Shown: positions 36,430-45,340 of the stretch, one piece after another
How the letters are laid out: the number at the start of each line of letters is the position of its first letter
Position numbering within the stretch: position 1 is the first letter of the stretch
Assembly: GCA_029256725.1 (NCBI GenBank)
Contig: JAQSXJ010000005.1
Coordinates: forward strand, 150,513 to 214,512
Origin: Anaerocolumna sp.
Lineage (GTDB): Bacteria; Bacillota; Clostridia; Lachnospirales; Lachnospiraceae
DNA length: 64,000 nucleotides
Reading direction: 5' to 3'
Translations under genes and position numbers: made by a program
The notes under the pieces: model-generated
The model's input: the letters and a program-made list of their open reading frames with translations, nothing else
What the model was told of the DNA's origin: nothing
The model's database searches: none

Positions 36430-36564
36430 TAGTTTATAAGCAAATGGCAGTAGTTTGTGACTGCTGCCATTTATCTAAAACGTGGAGTGAAAACAAACTC
36501 GTCGAAAAGTTAATAATTTATCCCGATAATAATAGATTTACCGGAATGAAGGAGAAAAATAAGT

Positions 36565-36780
36565 ATGATAAATGTAACCAAGTTAAGCGGTGTCGAAATT
36601 TCCCTGAATTGCGACTTAATCGAGACAATTGAAGAGGTACCAGAAACTGTTATTACACTTAACAATGGGAAAAAAATACTGGTAAAAGAGAGTAGACAAG
36701 TTGTAACTAATCTTATAAAATGTTACAAGAAAGAACTTTTTTCCCAATATATTTCCTTTAATGACGAGAAAAAAGACTAA
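36565..36780 (+). CDS. flbD: FlbD/SwrD-family protein
   Basis: 71-residue protein, MINVTKLSGVEISLNCDLIETIEEVPETVITLNNGKKILVKES, matching the small FlbD family. In Bacillus subtilis the homologue SwrD raises motor torque for swarming. GAAGGAG precedes the ATG. It sits directly before motA, which suits a stator-related function. Confidence 0.92.
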   Translation: MINVTKLSGVEISLNCDLIETIEEVPETVITLNNGKKILVKESRQVVTNLIKCYKKELFSQYISFNDEKKD

Positions 36781-36797
36781 TAAGGTAGGTGAAAAAT

Positions 36798-37613
36798 TTG
36801 AATTTATCATCCATTATAGGTTTGATGACCGGAATTTTTTTAGTAGTTTTCGGTATTGCTTTTAATCAAACTACAATGAGTGTACAACTTGGAACATTAG
36901 GAAACTTTTTTGATATTCCATCGATTATTATTACGATAGGTGGTACCTTTACAACTTTGCTAACAATGGAGAAAAGTGTACAAAATTATTTGGCTAAATT
37001 GAAATCCATTCGTTTGATATTTAAAAACCCCTCAAATAATGTAAATGAATCAATTGCTCGTATAATTGAATTATCTAACTCGGCAAGAAAAGAAGGTTTA
37101 TTATCTTTGGAAGAATCTGCCGGAAATCTAGATGATGATTTCTTAAAAAGAGGAGTTATGTTAATTGTAGATGGAACTGATCCTGAACTTGTTCGTAAAA
37201 TATTAGAGACTGAACTAAGTTATATAGAGTCAAGGCATAATGAGACAATTACATTTTGGAAAAGGGTTGCTTCAATGGGACCAGCTTGGGGTATGATTGG
37301 TACTTTGATTGGGCTTGTAAATATGTTAAAGAACATGTCTGATGCATCAAGTATCGGCGGTGATATGGCAGTAGCATTAATTACAACTTTTTATGGATCG
37401 GTATTAGCCAATCTGTTGGGAATCCCTATAGCTAATAAGCTGAAGCTGCTTCATGATGTAGAAATTCAGGAAAAAGAGTTAATGGTAGAAGGAATACTAA
37501 GTATTCAAGCGGGTGAAAACCCATCAATTATAGAAGAAAAATTGAAATCCTTTATTAGACCCTCTATGCGCAAGGATGGAGAAAATAATGTGAGGGGTGA
37601 AGCGGTTGAGTAG
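36798..37613 (+). CDS. motA: Flagellar stator protein MotA
   Basis: Proton- or sodium-channel stator subunit, about 271 residues, four membrane segments (about 5-22, 33-50, 146-165, 177-198). Conserved parts include PSIIITIGGTFTTL, the cytoplasmic RxxE-type segment ARKEGLLSLEESA, and MGPAWGMIGTLIGLVNML. The start is ambiguous: TTG at 36798 (SD AGGTGA overlapping the alternative) or GTG at 36789; the longer form adds three residues. The 3' end overlaps motB. Confidence 0.95.
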   Translation: MNLSSIIGLMTGIFLVVFGIAFNQTTMSVQLGTLGNFFDIPSIIITIGGTFTTLLTMEKSVQNYLAKLKSIRLIFKNPSNNVNESIARIIELSNSARKEGLLSLEESAGNLDDDFLKRGVMLIVDGTDPELVRKILETELSYIESRHNETITFWKRVASMGPAWGMIGTLIGLVNMLKNMSDASSIGGDMAVALITTFYGSVLANLLGIPIANKLKLLHDVEIQEKELMVEGILSIQAGENPSIIEEKLKSFIRPSMRKDGENNVRGEAVE

Positions 37614-38433
37614 AAAGAGGATGGATGATAATGAAGAAAATGATGCACCTTGGTTGAATACATTTGCGGATTTAATGAATCTTTTACTCTGTTTCTTTGT
37701 ATTACTATTTGCAGCCTCTAATGTTGATTCGGATAAGTATCAAGCTATCTCAGATTCTATGTCAAAGGGGATAGGAATTTTTTCCGGTATTAATTCACCT
37801 ATTATAAATAATGATAATGGAAATAAAATATCTCATGGATCAAATGATGGGGGATATAATGATTCTTTAATACCTAAGACAGAAAGCTCATCTGAGGCTG
37901 GTTCAGAAACAAAATCAAGAGATGAACAACTTAATGATGTTGAAGAACAATTACAGCAAAGAAATCAAGAGCAAACAATGGAAATGTTTGAGGATATAAA
38001 TAATTTAGCTGAAAAATATGACATTGATAATGATATTGTGATAGTAACGGACTCCAATTTTCGCTATGTTAAGATTTCGATAAGTGGTTCAATTTTATTC
38101 GACTCAGGAAAAGCAGATATAAAAAAGGAAGCAATTCCACTTTTTAATAAACTGGGTGATGTTTTACAGAGTTATAAAAATTATCACATAGAATTAGAAG
38201 GACACACCGATAATAGACCTATGAGAAGTAATGCATATCCGGATAATAATTGGTTGTCTTCAGCCAGAGCTTTAAACGCTGCAACTTATCTTATAAATGA
38301 AAAAGGTATGAGTCCTGATACCCTAAGTTGGTCGGGAAGAGGAGAGTATGATCCGATTGCCAGTAATTCCTCTGAAGAAGGAAGGGCAAAAAACAGGCGT
38401 GTTGAAATTAAAATTTATAATCAATATAATTAA
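37606..38433 (+). CDS. motB: Flagellar stator protein MotB
   Basis: Peptidoglycan-anchored stator subunit, about 275 residues. One membrane segment with the ion-binding Asp in WLNTFADLMNLLLCFFVLLF, then a Ser/Glu-rich linker, and a C-terminal OmpA-like domain with IELEGHTDNRPM and NRRVEIKIYNQ. GAGGGGTG at 37592-37599 points to the TTG at 37606; an ATG at 37621 is also possible. Overlap with motA implies translational coupling. Confidence 0.95.
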   Translation: MSRKRMDDNEENDAPWLNTFADLMNLLLCFFVLLFAASNVDSDKYQAISDSMSKGIGIFSGINSPIINNDNGNKISHGSNDGGYNDSLIPKTESSSEAGSETKSRDEQLNDVEEQLQQRNQEQTMEMFEDINNLAEKYDIDNDIVIVTDSNFRYVKISISGSILFDSGKADIKKEAIPLFNKLGDVLQSYKNYHIELEGHTDNRPMRSNAYPDNNWLSSARALNAATYLINEKGMSPDTLSWSGRGEYDPIASNSSEEGRAKNRRVEIKIYNQYN

Positions 38434-38472
38434 TACGTAAGGTAAATGCCCTTAGGGCAGATGGGAGACATT

Positions 38473-38979
38473 ATGAAAAAGAACTTCTTAACGGTCATTA
38501 TCCTAAGTTTGGGAATACTTAACATGATTCTTACTGCGGTCATTGTGTTTGCTGTAGTGCCAACGACAATGAGGACCAATGAGCTGATATCAAAAGTAGC
38601 GACTACTATTGATTTGGAGATCAATGGATCACCGGACAACAAATCGATTAGTATTGAAGATATCGAAAACTATAAATTAAGCAAAGATCTAACAATTAAT
38701 CTAAAAAAGGGTACGGATAATACATCCCATTATGCCTTGGTTACTGCTTCATTATCACTGAATAAAACATCAGAAGATTATGAAAGATTGCAGCCATTGG
38801 TCTCAACAAATGAAACTAAGATAAATGAATATTTTCAAAATGAGTTTTCAAAATATACAATGGATCAGGTTGGGGAGAAAAAAGAGGAAATCAAGAATAG
38901 TGTCTTGGCCGAATTACAGCAATACTTCGAGTCAGAAGATTTTATTATCGGAGTCTCGATTGAATATGTTACACAGTAA
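38473..38979 (+). CDS. fliL: FliL-like flagellar basal-body-associated protein
   Basis: 168 residues: a short cytoplasmic N-terminus, one membrane segment (about 5-28), and an extracytoplasmic domain ending MDQVGEKKEEIKNSVLAELQQYF, consistent with FliL, which surrounds and supports the stator. GGGAG at 38463-38467 supports the ATG at 38473. It lies between motB and fliM, the standard FliL place. Confidence 0.85.
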   Translation: MKKNFLTVIILSLGILNMILTAVIVFAVVPTTMRTNELISKVATTIDLEINGSPDNKSISIEDIENYKLSKDLTINLKKGTDNTSHYALVTASLSLNKTSEDYERLQPLVSTNETKINEYFQNEFSKYTMDQVGEKKEEIKNSVLAELQQYFESEDFIIGVSIEYVTQ

Positions 38980-39048
38980 ACAATTTGATGATTTTAGTAG
39001 AAGTTTGTGATATTATGGTATTAAGTAATACCCCGGGAGGTAGTGGCA

Positions 39049-40026
39049 ATGGGCGACGTCTTGTCTCAAAATGAGATTGACAACCTGCTTAAAGCATTAA
39101 GCAGTGGGGAATTGGATGCAGAAGAGTTTAAAGGCAGTGGCGAAAAAATGGTTAAAAACTATGATTTTGCCAGACCCTCCAAGTTTTCAAAGGAACACCT
39201 TAGGACATTGGAAATTATATTTGAACATTATGGGAGATTGCTTTCTACAAATTTACCGGCCTATTTTCGTAAAAATGTCCAGATCGAAGTTGTAAGTTCA
39301 GAGGCAGTTGCCTATTCTGAGTTTAGCAACGCCCTTTCAAACCCTGTATTATTGGGTATAGTGGATTTTTCACCATTAGAGGGAAATATAATTATAGAAA
39401 TTGCGGACAATCTAGGTTATGCAATGGTAGATCGTATGTTGGGCGGCACGGGTGTACCACTAGAGAAAGCAAGAGATTTTACAGAAATTGAATTAATCAT
39501 TATGGAAAGAATATTCAATTTGTGCACCAATCTCCTGAGTGAACCATGGGATACAGTTGTGCATCTGGAACCAAGACTGACAAGAATAGAAACGAATTCA
39601 CAGTTTGCTCAGATAATTGCACCCAGTGAAATGACTTCCATCATTACTATGAACATTAAAATAGGTAATGTAGAAGGAATGATGAATGTATGTCTGCCTT
39701 ATGCATGTCTGGAAAGTGTTATAGATAAATTGAATACAAAATATTGGTTCTCAACGATGCAGGTCAAAGATGATGAGTCATATAAAGAGCTTATTGAGAT
39801 GGCGATTGCCAAAGCTAAAATTCCAATTAAAGCGATACTTGGAAAGAGCACAATTTCAGTAAATGACTTTCTTGGTCTGCAAGTAGGAGATATTATTAAG
39901 TTAAACACCAAAGTAGAAGATGAATTAGAAATCTATGTAGGTAATTTGGATAAATTCAAAGCATTGCCAGGTGCGTCTTCGGATGCTTATGCAGTGAGAA
40001 TTTCATCAATAATCAGGGAGGAGTAA
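39049..40026 (+). CDS. fliM: Flagellar motor switch protein FliM
   Basis: C-ring protein, 325 residues. The N-terminal CheY~P-binding peptide is LSQNEIDNLLKAL; a CheC-like middle domain follows with the YAMVDRMLGGTG region; the C-terminal SpoA (FliN-like) domain ends VGNLDKFKALPGASSDAYAVRIS. GGAGG at 39036-39040 favours the ATG at 39049 over a GTG at 39043. fliY follows 4 bases later. Confidence 0.96.
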   Translation: MGDVLSQNEIDNLLKALSSGELDAEEFKGSGEKMVKNYDFARPSKFSKEHLRTLEIIFEHYGRLLSTNLPAYFRKNVQIEVVSSEAVAYSEFSNALSNPVLLGIVDFSPLEGNIIIEIADNLGYAMVDRMLGGTGVPLEKARDFTEIELIIMERIFNLCTNLLSEPWDTVVHLEPRLTRIETNSQFAQIIAPSEMTSIITMNIKIGNVEGMMNVCLPYACLESVIDKLNTKYWFSTMQVKDDESYKELIEMAIAKAKIPIKAILGKSTISVNDFLGLQVGDIIKLNTKVEDELEIYVGNLDKFKALPGASSDAYAVRISSIIREE

Positions 40027-40030
40027 TAAT

Positions 40031-41149
40031 ATGGATGGTATGTTATCTCAAGAAGAGATAAATGCACTTCTTAGTGGTATGAGTACAGACACAGGAAGCG
40101 CTGGTTCTGATGATAGTTCAAATGTGCTGTCAGATGCAGAAAAAGATGCAATTGGTGAAATTTCCAATATAAGTATGGGAACAGCAGCAACCACCCTTTC
40201 ATCATTAGTTAATCAGAAGGTTGTAATAACTACTCCGGTTGTTTCTTATGCAACCTGGAATGATTTAACAGAGTCATACGACAGACCATGTGTCTTTATA
40301 CAGATTTATTATAAAGACGGTTTGGATGGAAACAATATTCTTATATTAAAAGAATCAGATGTAAAAATAATTACAGATTTAATGATGGGCGGTGATGGCA
40401 CCAATATTACCGGTGCATTATCCGAATTACATTTGAGTGCTATAAGCGAGGCAATGAATCAAATGATGGGTTCTGCGTCTACGTCTATCTCCGCAATGTT
40501 AGAGAAAAGAGTTGATATAACCCCTCCAATTTCAACATTAGTTGATTTGAATGAATCGATAGACGGATCAGATATAGCACCTTTTTTAAAGGATAGGTTT
40601 GTCAAGGTATCTTTCAAAATGGAGATAGGAAACTTAGTTGATAGTGAACTTATGCAGCTGTATCCTTTTCATCTGGCAAGAGAGCTTTATAGTAATTTTG
40701 TTAAAGGAGAGCAGAAGTCAGAGCCAGAACCTCAGCCTGTAAAAGAACCTCAACCAGAACCTCAACCGGTTTACAATCAAGCTGTACCAACACAGCAGGC
40801 ACAAATACCTTATCCTCAGATGCCGATGTATCAGGTGCCATATCCTGCACCGGATGTTAATGTAGCACCGGCTCAGTTTCAGAACTTTACAGTACCTCAA
40901 CAGGTTACAAACCAGCCTGAGAATATAAATTTAATTATGGATGTTCCTTTGGAAGTAACTGTTGAACTTGGAAGAACAAACAAATCAATTAAGGAGATCT
41001 TAGACTTTACACCCGGGACTATCATCGAACTAAACAGGCTGGCAGGTGAACCTATTGATGTTCTTGTAAATGGTAAATTCGTAGCAAAGGGTGAGGTTGT
41101 AGTAATAGAAGAATCCTTCGGAATAAGAGTAACAGAGATAATAAAATAA
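40031..41149 (+). CDS. fliY: Flagellar motor switch phosphatase FliY
   Basis: 372-residue switch protein that combines a FliM-like N-terminal CheY-binding peptide (LSQEEINALLSGM), a CheC-type CheY~P phosphatase domain with two ExxN helices (EISNISMGTA near 44, EAMNQMMGSA near 141), a Pro/Gln/Glu linker (about 235-290) and a C-terminal FliN/SpoA domain (about 300-372). This fusion replaces FliN in Firmicutes and dephosphorylates CheY~P at the motor. GGGAGGAG precedes the ATG. Confidence 0.95.
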   Translation: MDGMLSQEEINALLSGMSTDTGSAGSDDSSNVLSDAEKDAIGEISNISMGTAATTLSSLVNQKVVITTPVVSYATWNDLTESYDRPCVFIQIYYKDGLDGNNILILKESDVKIITDLMMGGDGTNITGALSELHLSAISEAMNQMMGSASTSISAMLEKRVDITPPISTLVDLNESIDGSDIAPFLKDRFVKVSFKMEIGNLVDSELMQLYPFHLARELYSNFVKGEQKSEPEPQPVKEPQPEPQPVYNQAVPTQQAQIPYPQMPMYQVPYPAPDVNVAPAQFQNFTVPQQVTNQPENINLIMDVPLEVTVELGRTNKSIKEILDFTPGTIIELNRLAGEPIDVLVNGKFVAKGEVVVIEESFGIRVTEIIK

Positions 41150-41273
41150 TAAAAACAATTTGAAAAGATGTTTATATCCTGTTAATATTGTATTTATTGT
41201 ATGAGGGATTTTAGTTATCGGGTTATTAGTGATATTATCTATTATTTAAAACACACATGATAGGAGAATAAAA

Positions 41274-41636
41274 ATGGGTAAGAGTATTTTAATATGTGAC
41301 GATGCTGCTTTTATGAGAATGATGATTAAGGATATTTTAAGTAAGAATGGTTATACAATCGCTGGGGAAGCTGAAAATGGAGCAAAAGCGGTTGAAAAAT
41401 ATAATGAAACTAAACCGGATTTAGTGATGATGGATATAACTATGCCAGAGATGGATGGAATTCAGGCACTTAAAAAAATAAAGGCTCAAGATCCATCTGC
41501 CAATATCATTATGTGTTCCGCAATGGGCCAGCAGGCAATGGTTATAGAATCAATACAGTCAGGAGCTAAAGATTTCATTGTTAAACCTTTTCAGGCAGAC
41601 AGAGTACTGGAAGCCGTTAAGAAGGCCGTGGGCTAA
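41274..41636 (+). CDS. cheY: Chemotaxis response regulator CheY
   Basis: Single receiver domain of 120 residues. Acidic pocket DD (9-10), phosphoacceptor Asp54 in MMDITMPEMDG, switch residue Ser82 in CSAMGQ, and Lys104 in KPF. Phosphorylated by CheA, it binds FliM/FliY, encoded directly upstream. TAGGAG precedes the ATG. The stop overlaps the start of fliO by one base. Confidence 0.96.
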   Translation: MGKSILICDDAAFMRMMIKDILSKNGYTIAGEAENGAKAVEKYNETKPDLVMMDITMPEMDGIQALKKIKAQDPSANIIMCSAMGQQAMVIESIQSGAKDFIVKPFQADRVLEAVKKAVG

Positions 41637-42082
41637 TGAGTATAATTCTGGCTAAGATGTCGGATTCTAATAACGTCTTTCAGCTTATAGGTGTTACTTT
41701 TCTTTTTCTTTTTGTCTTGGTGATTACTTATGTAACTACCAAACTTATAGGTGGAATCAAAGCAGGTACTTTAACGGAGAGCAATTTTAAAGTAATAGAT
41801 ACTTATAAAGTTACACAAAATAAATACATGCAAATTATTAAGATAGGATCTAAATACTTTGTAATTGCTGTCTGTAAAGATACAATACAATTGATAACTG
41901 AACTACAGGAAGAGGATATTGTTTTAAAAGAAAAAAGCAGTAAAACCAATATCAGTTTTCAAGAGATCTTGAAAACAATTAAGAAACAAAATGAGAAAGT
42001 AGAAAATACAGGTGATAAGGTAACAGACTTGTCAATGTCCCGGGAGACTTCGGAGACATCAGATGAGAATAATCACCAATAA
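41636..42082 (+). CDS. fliO: FliO-like flagellar biosynthesis protein
   Basis: 148-residue protein with one membrane segment (about 16-34) and a small cytoplasmic domain, DTYKVTQNKYMQIIKIGSKYFVIAVCKDTIQLITEL. This topology and the place directly before fliP match FliO/FliZ, a chaperone for FliP ring assembly. The SD is weak, so expression probably depends on coupling to cheY through the TAATG overlap. Confidence 0.82.
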   Translation: MSIILAKMSDSNNVFQLIGVTFLFLFVLVITYVTTKLIGGIKAGTLTESNFKVIDTYKVTQNKYMQIIKIGSKYFVIAVCKDTIQLITELQEEDIVLKEKSSKTNISFQEILKTIKKQNEKVENTGDKVTDLSMSRETSETSDENNHQ

Positions 42083-42093
42083 GGTTGGTATGC

Positions 42094-42948
42094 ATGGAAA
42101 CAAGGAATAGAAAGATATTGAAAAGACTGGTATGTATTATCTTTATTTTATTCATTACCGGTATATTAACCACTAAAACGGCTGTTCCTGTGCTTGCAGC
42201 ACAGACTGATGGAACTACAAATACAACCAATAATACAGGTACCAGTACGGAAACTGATAATAATTTGAACGGCCAGATAGGGCCGTTTCAATTTAATCTA
42301 GATACTGGTTCAGATAATGGAGGTCTGACCTCCACACTGCAGATCATGCTGGTGATTACATTAATTTCACTGGCACCATCGATCTTAATCATGGTTACTT
42401 CGTTTACCAGGATAATCATAGTACTCCACTTTGTAAGATCTGCACTGGGAACACAGACAACTCCGCCTAATCAAGTACTTATTGGACTTGCTTTGTTCCT
42501 TACATTCTTTATCATGTCACCGGTTTTTACGAACATTAATGACAATGCTGTAAAACCGTTGACAGCGGGGGATATCACACAAGAGGAAGCTTTTGAAGCA
42601 GGAATCAAACCTCTTAGAGATTTTATGATGGAAGAAACCAGACCCCAGGACTTAAGATTATTTATGGACATTGCTGAAATCGGTACAGTTAATAATTTGG
42701 ATGAGATTCCTATAACAGTTGTTATACCTTCATTTATATTAAGCGAACTAAGAGCTGCATTTATTATTGGATTTTTAATTTATATACCATTTATTATCAT
42801 TGATATGGTAGTAGCTTCAACGCTTATGTCTATGGGTATGATGATGCTTCCACCTACGACGATATCTATGCCGTTTAAGATATTACTGTTTATTTTGGCA
42901 GATGGATGGAATCTGGTTATTGGTACACTTGTTAAGACCTTTTATTAG
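42094..42948 (+). CDS. fliP: Flagellar export gate protein FliP
   Basis: Core of the type III export gate, 284 residues. A cleavable signal peptide (about 1-33, ending VPVLAA) and a Thr/Asn-rich stretch precede the conserved part: LVITLISLAPSILIMVTSFTRIIIVLHFVRSALGTQTTPPNQVLIGLALFLTFFIMSP. The start at ATG 42094 is preferred to an upstream TTG. fliQ and fliR follow. Confidence 0.97.
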   Translation: METRNRKILKRLVCIIFILFITGILTTKTAVPVLAAQTDGTTNTTNNTGTSTETDNNLNGQIGPFQFNLDTGSDNGGLTSTLQIMLVITLISLAPSILIMVTSFTRIIIVLHFVRSALGTQTTPPNQVLIGLALFLTFFIMSPVFTNINDNAVKPLTAGDITQEEAFEAGIKPLRDFMMEETRPQDLRLFMDIAEIGTVNNLDEIPITVVIPSFILSELRAAFIIGFLIYIPFIIIDMVVASTLMSMGMMMLPPTTISMPFKILLFILADGWNLVIGTLVKTFY

Positions 42949-42965
42949 TAGAAAGCTGGTGGTTT

Positions 42966-43241
42966 ATGAATGAAAATATAGTAATTGATATTATCAGAGA
43001 TGCACTTTGGACCATTATTAAAGTATCAGCCCCCATGCTTTTGGTATCCTTGGTTGTAGGTCTTGTAGTAAGTATTTTGCAGACTATTACCTCTATACAG
43101 GAACAAACCCTCACATTTGTTCCTAAGTTTGTGGCAATTTTCCTGGTAATTATGCTATTTGGAAGTTGGATTATGACAGAAACAAGGGATTTCTTTATAG
43201 ATTTAATGAATAATATGCAGTATTACATTAGAAGTGTATGA
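42966..43241 (+). CDS. fliQ: Flagellar export gate protein FliQ
   Basis: 91 residues, two membrane hairpins, VSAPMLLVSLVVGLVVSILQTITSIQEQTLTFVPK, characteristic of FliQ. It packs around the FliP/FliR gate. The stop overlaps the fliR start (ATGA), indicating coupling. Confidence 0.96.
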   Translation: MNENIVIDIIRDALWTIIKVSAPMLLVSLVVGLVVSILQTITSIQEQTLTFVPKFVAIFLVIMLFGSWIMTETRDFFIDLMNNMQYYIRSV

Positions 43242-44002
43242 CATTTTCAATTAATGGATTTGATGCGTTTTTATTAATTCTTGTGAGGATATCGGCATTT
43301 ATTATTGTTGCCCCTTTTTTTAGTGTTTCAAATGTCCCTAGAAGAGTAAAAGCAGGATTTTCCTTTATTTTAGCAATTATCGTTTTTCAAATAATTGACG
43401 TTAATATTGAATACAGCACGGTCTATGGATTTGCAGCTTTAATAGTAAAGGAAGCTCTTACTGGGTTAATTATTGGTTTTTTTGCAAATTTAAGTTATTA
43501 TATCATTAATTTTGCCGGGCAGTTAATGGATATGGAAATAGGTTTTTCAATGGTTAATATATTTGATCCAATAGCAAATGTGCAGACCACCATAACCAGT
43601 AATTTATACTCCTATTCGGTAATGTTAATGCTTTTTGTAACGGATATGCATCTATATATCATCAAAGCGTTTACAGATACGTATAGTATTATTGCTGTTG
43701 GACAATCAGATATCAATCCAAACTTCTACCTTTTAATGGTCGATTTTATGAAAAATTATTTTATAATAGGTTTTCGTATTGTTCTTCCTATTTTTGCTGC
43801 TATGTTGATAGTAAATACTATTCTTGCAATTTTAGCAAAGGTTGCTCCGCAGATGAATATGTTTGTTATTGGCTTTCAATTAAAAATAATGACAGGTTTA
43901 TTGATACTTTTTCTACTGACAAAATTTTTACCAACAGTTTCAGGATTTATTTTTAATGAAATGATTGATATGATGAAAGCAGCAATTTATGCTTTAAAAT
44001 GA
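43238..44002 (+). CDS. fliR: Flagellar export gate protein FliR
   Basis: 254-residue polytopic gate subunit. Recognisable segments are ILVRISAFIIVAPFFSVSNVPRRVKAG, GQLMDMEIGFSMVNIFDP and LAKVAPQMNMFVIGFQLKI. Begins at the ATGA overlap with fliQ and precedes flhB by about 30 bases. Confidence 0.96.
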   Translation: MTFSINGFDAFLLILVRISAFIIVAPFFSVSNVPRRVKAGFSFILAIIVFQIIDVNIEYSTVYGFAALIVKEALTGLIIGFFANLSYYIINFAGQLMDMEIGFSMVNIFDPIANVQTTITSNLYSYSVMLMLFVTDMHLYIIKAFTDTYSIIAVGQSDINPNFYLLMVDFMKNYFIIGFRIVLPIFAAMLIVNTILAILAKVAPQMNMFVIGFQLKIMTGLLILFLLTKFLPTVSGFIFNEMIDMMKAAIYALK

Positions 44003-44031
44003 TGATTTTTATGGGTTAAGGGGGCATTGCA

Positions 44032-45135
44032 TTGAGTAGATTATTGGCCTATAATCTTCAGTTTTTTGCAGAAGGATCAGGAGAGAAAACCGAGGATCCT
44101 ACCGCCAAAAAGTTAGGTGATGCCAGAGAAGAAGGTCAAGTAGCCAGAAGTACAGATTTAATAACGGCTTCTGCATTGATTGCCTTATTTTTGACATTAA
44201 GAATCTTTGTCGGTAAAATAGGAAACCAGTTTATTGAAGCTTTTTATGAATTCTATGGTAATATTGTTAAGGTAACGAATGATGATTTCCATATAGTAAC
44301 AGCTAATGCTCTTATAAGAGAAAGTATTTATCGAATATTACTCATTTTGCTACCAATATTTTTAATTGCTGTTTTTGTTGTTATAGTTGTAAATATTTTT
44401 CAGGTTAAATGGAAAGTTACTACAAAACCATTAAAACCAAAGCCTGATAAATTCAACCCTATTAAAGGGTTCAAAAAAATATTTTCCAAAGATAAATTGG
44501 TAGATACCTTTAAAGAAGTCTTAAAAATACTGGCTATAATGTATATAGCCTATAACACACTAATAGACTACAGCGGGGATTTACAAAAGCTTTATGACAT
44601 GGAATTAATCCAAGCTATTGAGTTTATTGGAGATATTGTAATAAAATTAGGATTGAATATAAGTATAGTGTTCCTAATTATAGGAATGGCTGATTATATA
44701 TATCAAAAGTTTAAATTTAAAAAAGAAATGAGAATGTCTAAGCAGGAAGTAAAAGATGAATACAAGCAATCAGAAGGTGATCCTCAAATTAAAGGAAAGA
44801 TTAAAAATAAGATGAGGGAAATATCACAGCGGAGAATGATGCAGATGCTTCCGGAAGCGGATGTTGTTATCACCAATCCGACACATTTTGCAACTGCTAT
44901 AAAATACGATAAAGATAGCGGTGAAGCGCCGATACTCGTTGCAAAGGGAGCCGATTTTCTGGCTCAGAAAATAAAAGAAGTAGCGAAAGAAAATCATATT
45001 GAGATAGTTGAGAATAAACCTTTAGCGAGGATGCTATATTATAATGTTGAAATCGGTAATGAAATTCCACCGGAATTATATCAAATGACAGCAGAAGTGC
45101 TTGCTTATGTTTATAATCTCAAAAACCATAATTAA
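44032..45135 (+). CDS. flhB: Flagellar export switch protein FlhB
   Basis: Substrate-specificity switch of the export apparatus, 367 residues. N-terminal GEKTEDPTAKKLGDAREEGQVARS, four membrane segments, and a cytoplasmic domain with the autocleavage motif NPTH (282-285) in VVITNPTHFATAIKYD. The start is a TTG (44032) behind AAGGGGGC. It cleaves itself and, with FliK encoded upstream, switches from hook to filament export. Confidence 0.96.
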   Translation: MSRLLAYNLQFFAEGSGEKTEDPTAKKLGDAREEGQVARSTDLITASALIALFLTLRIFVGKIGNQFIEAFYEFYGNIVKVTNDDFHIVTANALIRESIYRILLILLPIFLIAVFVVIVVNIFQVKWKVTTKPLKPKPDKFNPIKGFKKIFSKDKLVDTFKEVLKILAIMYIAYNTLIDYSGDLQKLYDMELIQAIEFIGDIVIKLGLNISIVFLIIGMADYIYQKFKFKKEMRMSKQEVKDEYKQSEGDPQIKGKIKNKMREISQRRMMQMLPEADVVITNPTHFATAIKYDKDSGEAPILVAKGADFLAQKIKEVAKENHIEIVENKPLARMLYYNVEIGNEIPPELYQMTAEVLAYVYNLKNHN

Positions 45136-45251
45136 TGTATGATAGGAAGTAATTTATTTTACTAATAATTAATATATAGCAGCTATAAAGGCTACGTTTT
45201 ACCAAAATGCATACTATGGTGAGCCATATTATAGAGTTAAAAATATTTTAC

Positions 45252-45257
45252 TATAAT
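45252..45257 (+). promoter_or_regulatory. Possible -10 element in the flhB-flhA gap
   Basis: The 205-base gap between flhB and flhA is long for this operon and holds no gene. It contains a TATAAT (45252-45257) whose -35 position (TTATAG) is poor. An internal promoter for flhA onward is possible but weakly supported. Confidence 0.3.
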
Positions 45258-45340
45258 TGGATGTACAGCAGCAACAGAGTCACAAATTAGGGAAGCAATA
45301 TCTTATTAGTTCTACTATATAAATTCAGGGGGCAGTATCC

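Noticed and set aside
40731..40900. Tandem repeat in fliY (Pro-Glu/Gln repeats)
   Set aside because: A short flexible linker between the phosphatase and FliN domains; ordinary for FliY and not an independent repeat element.
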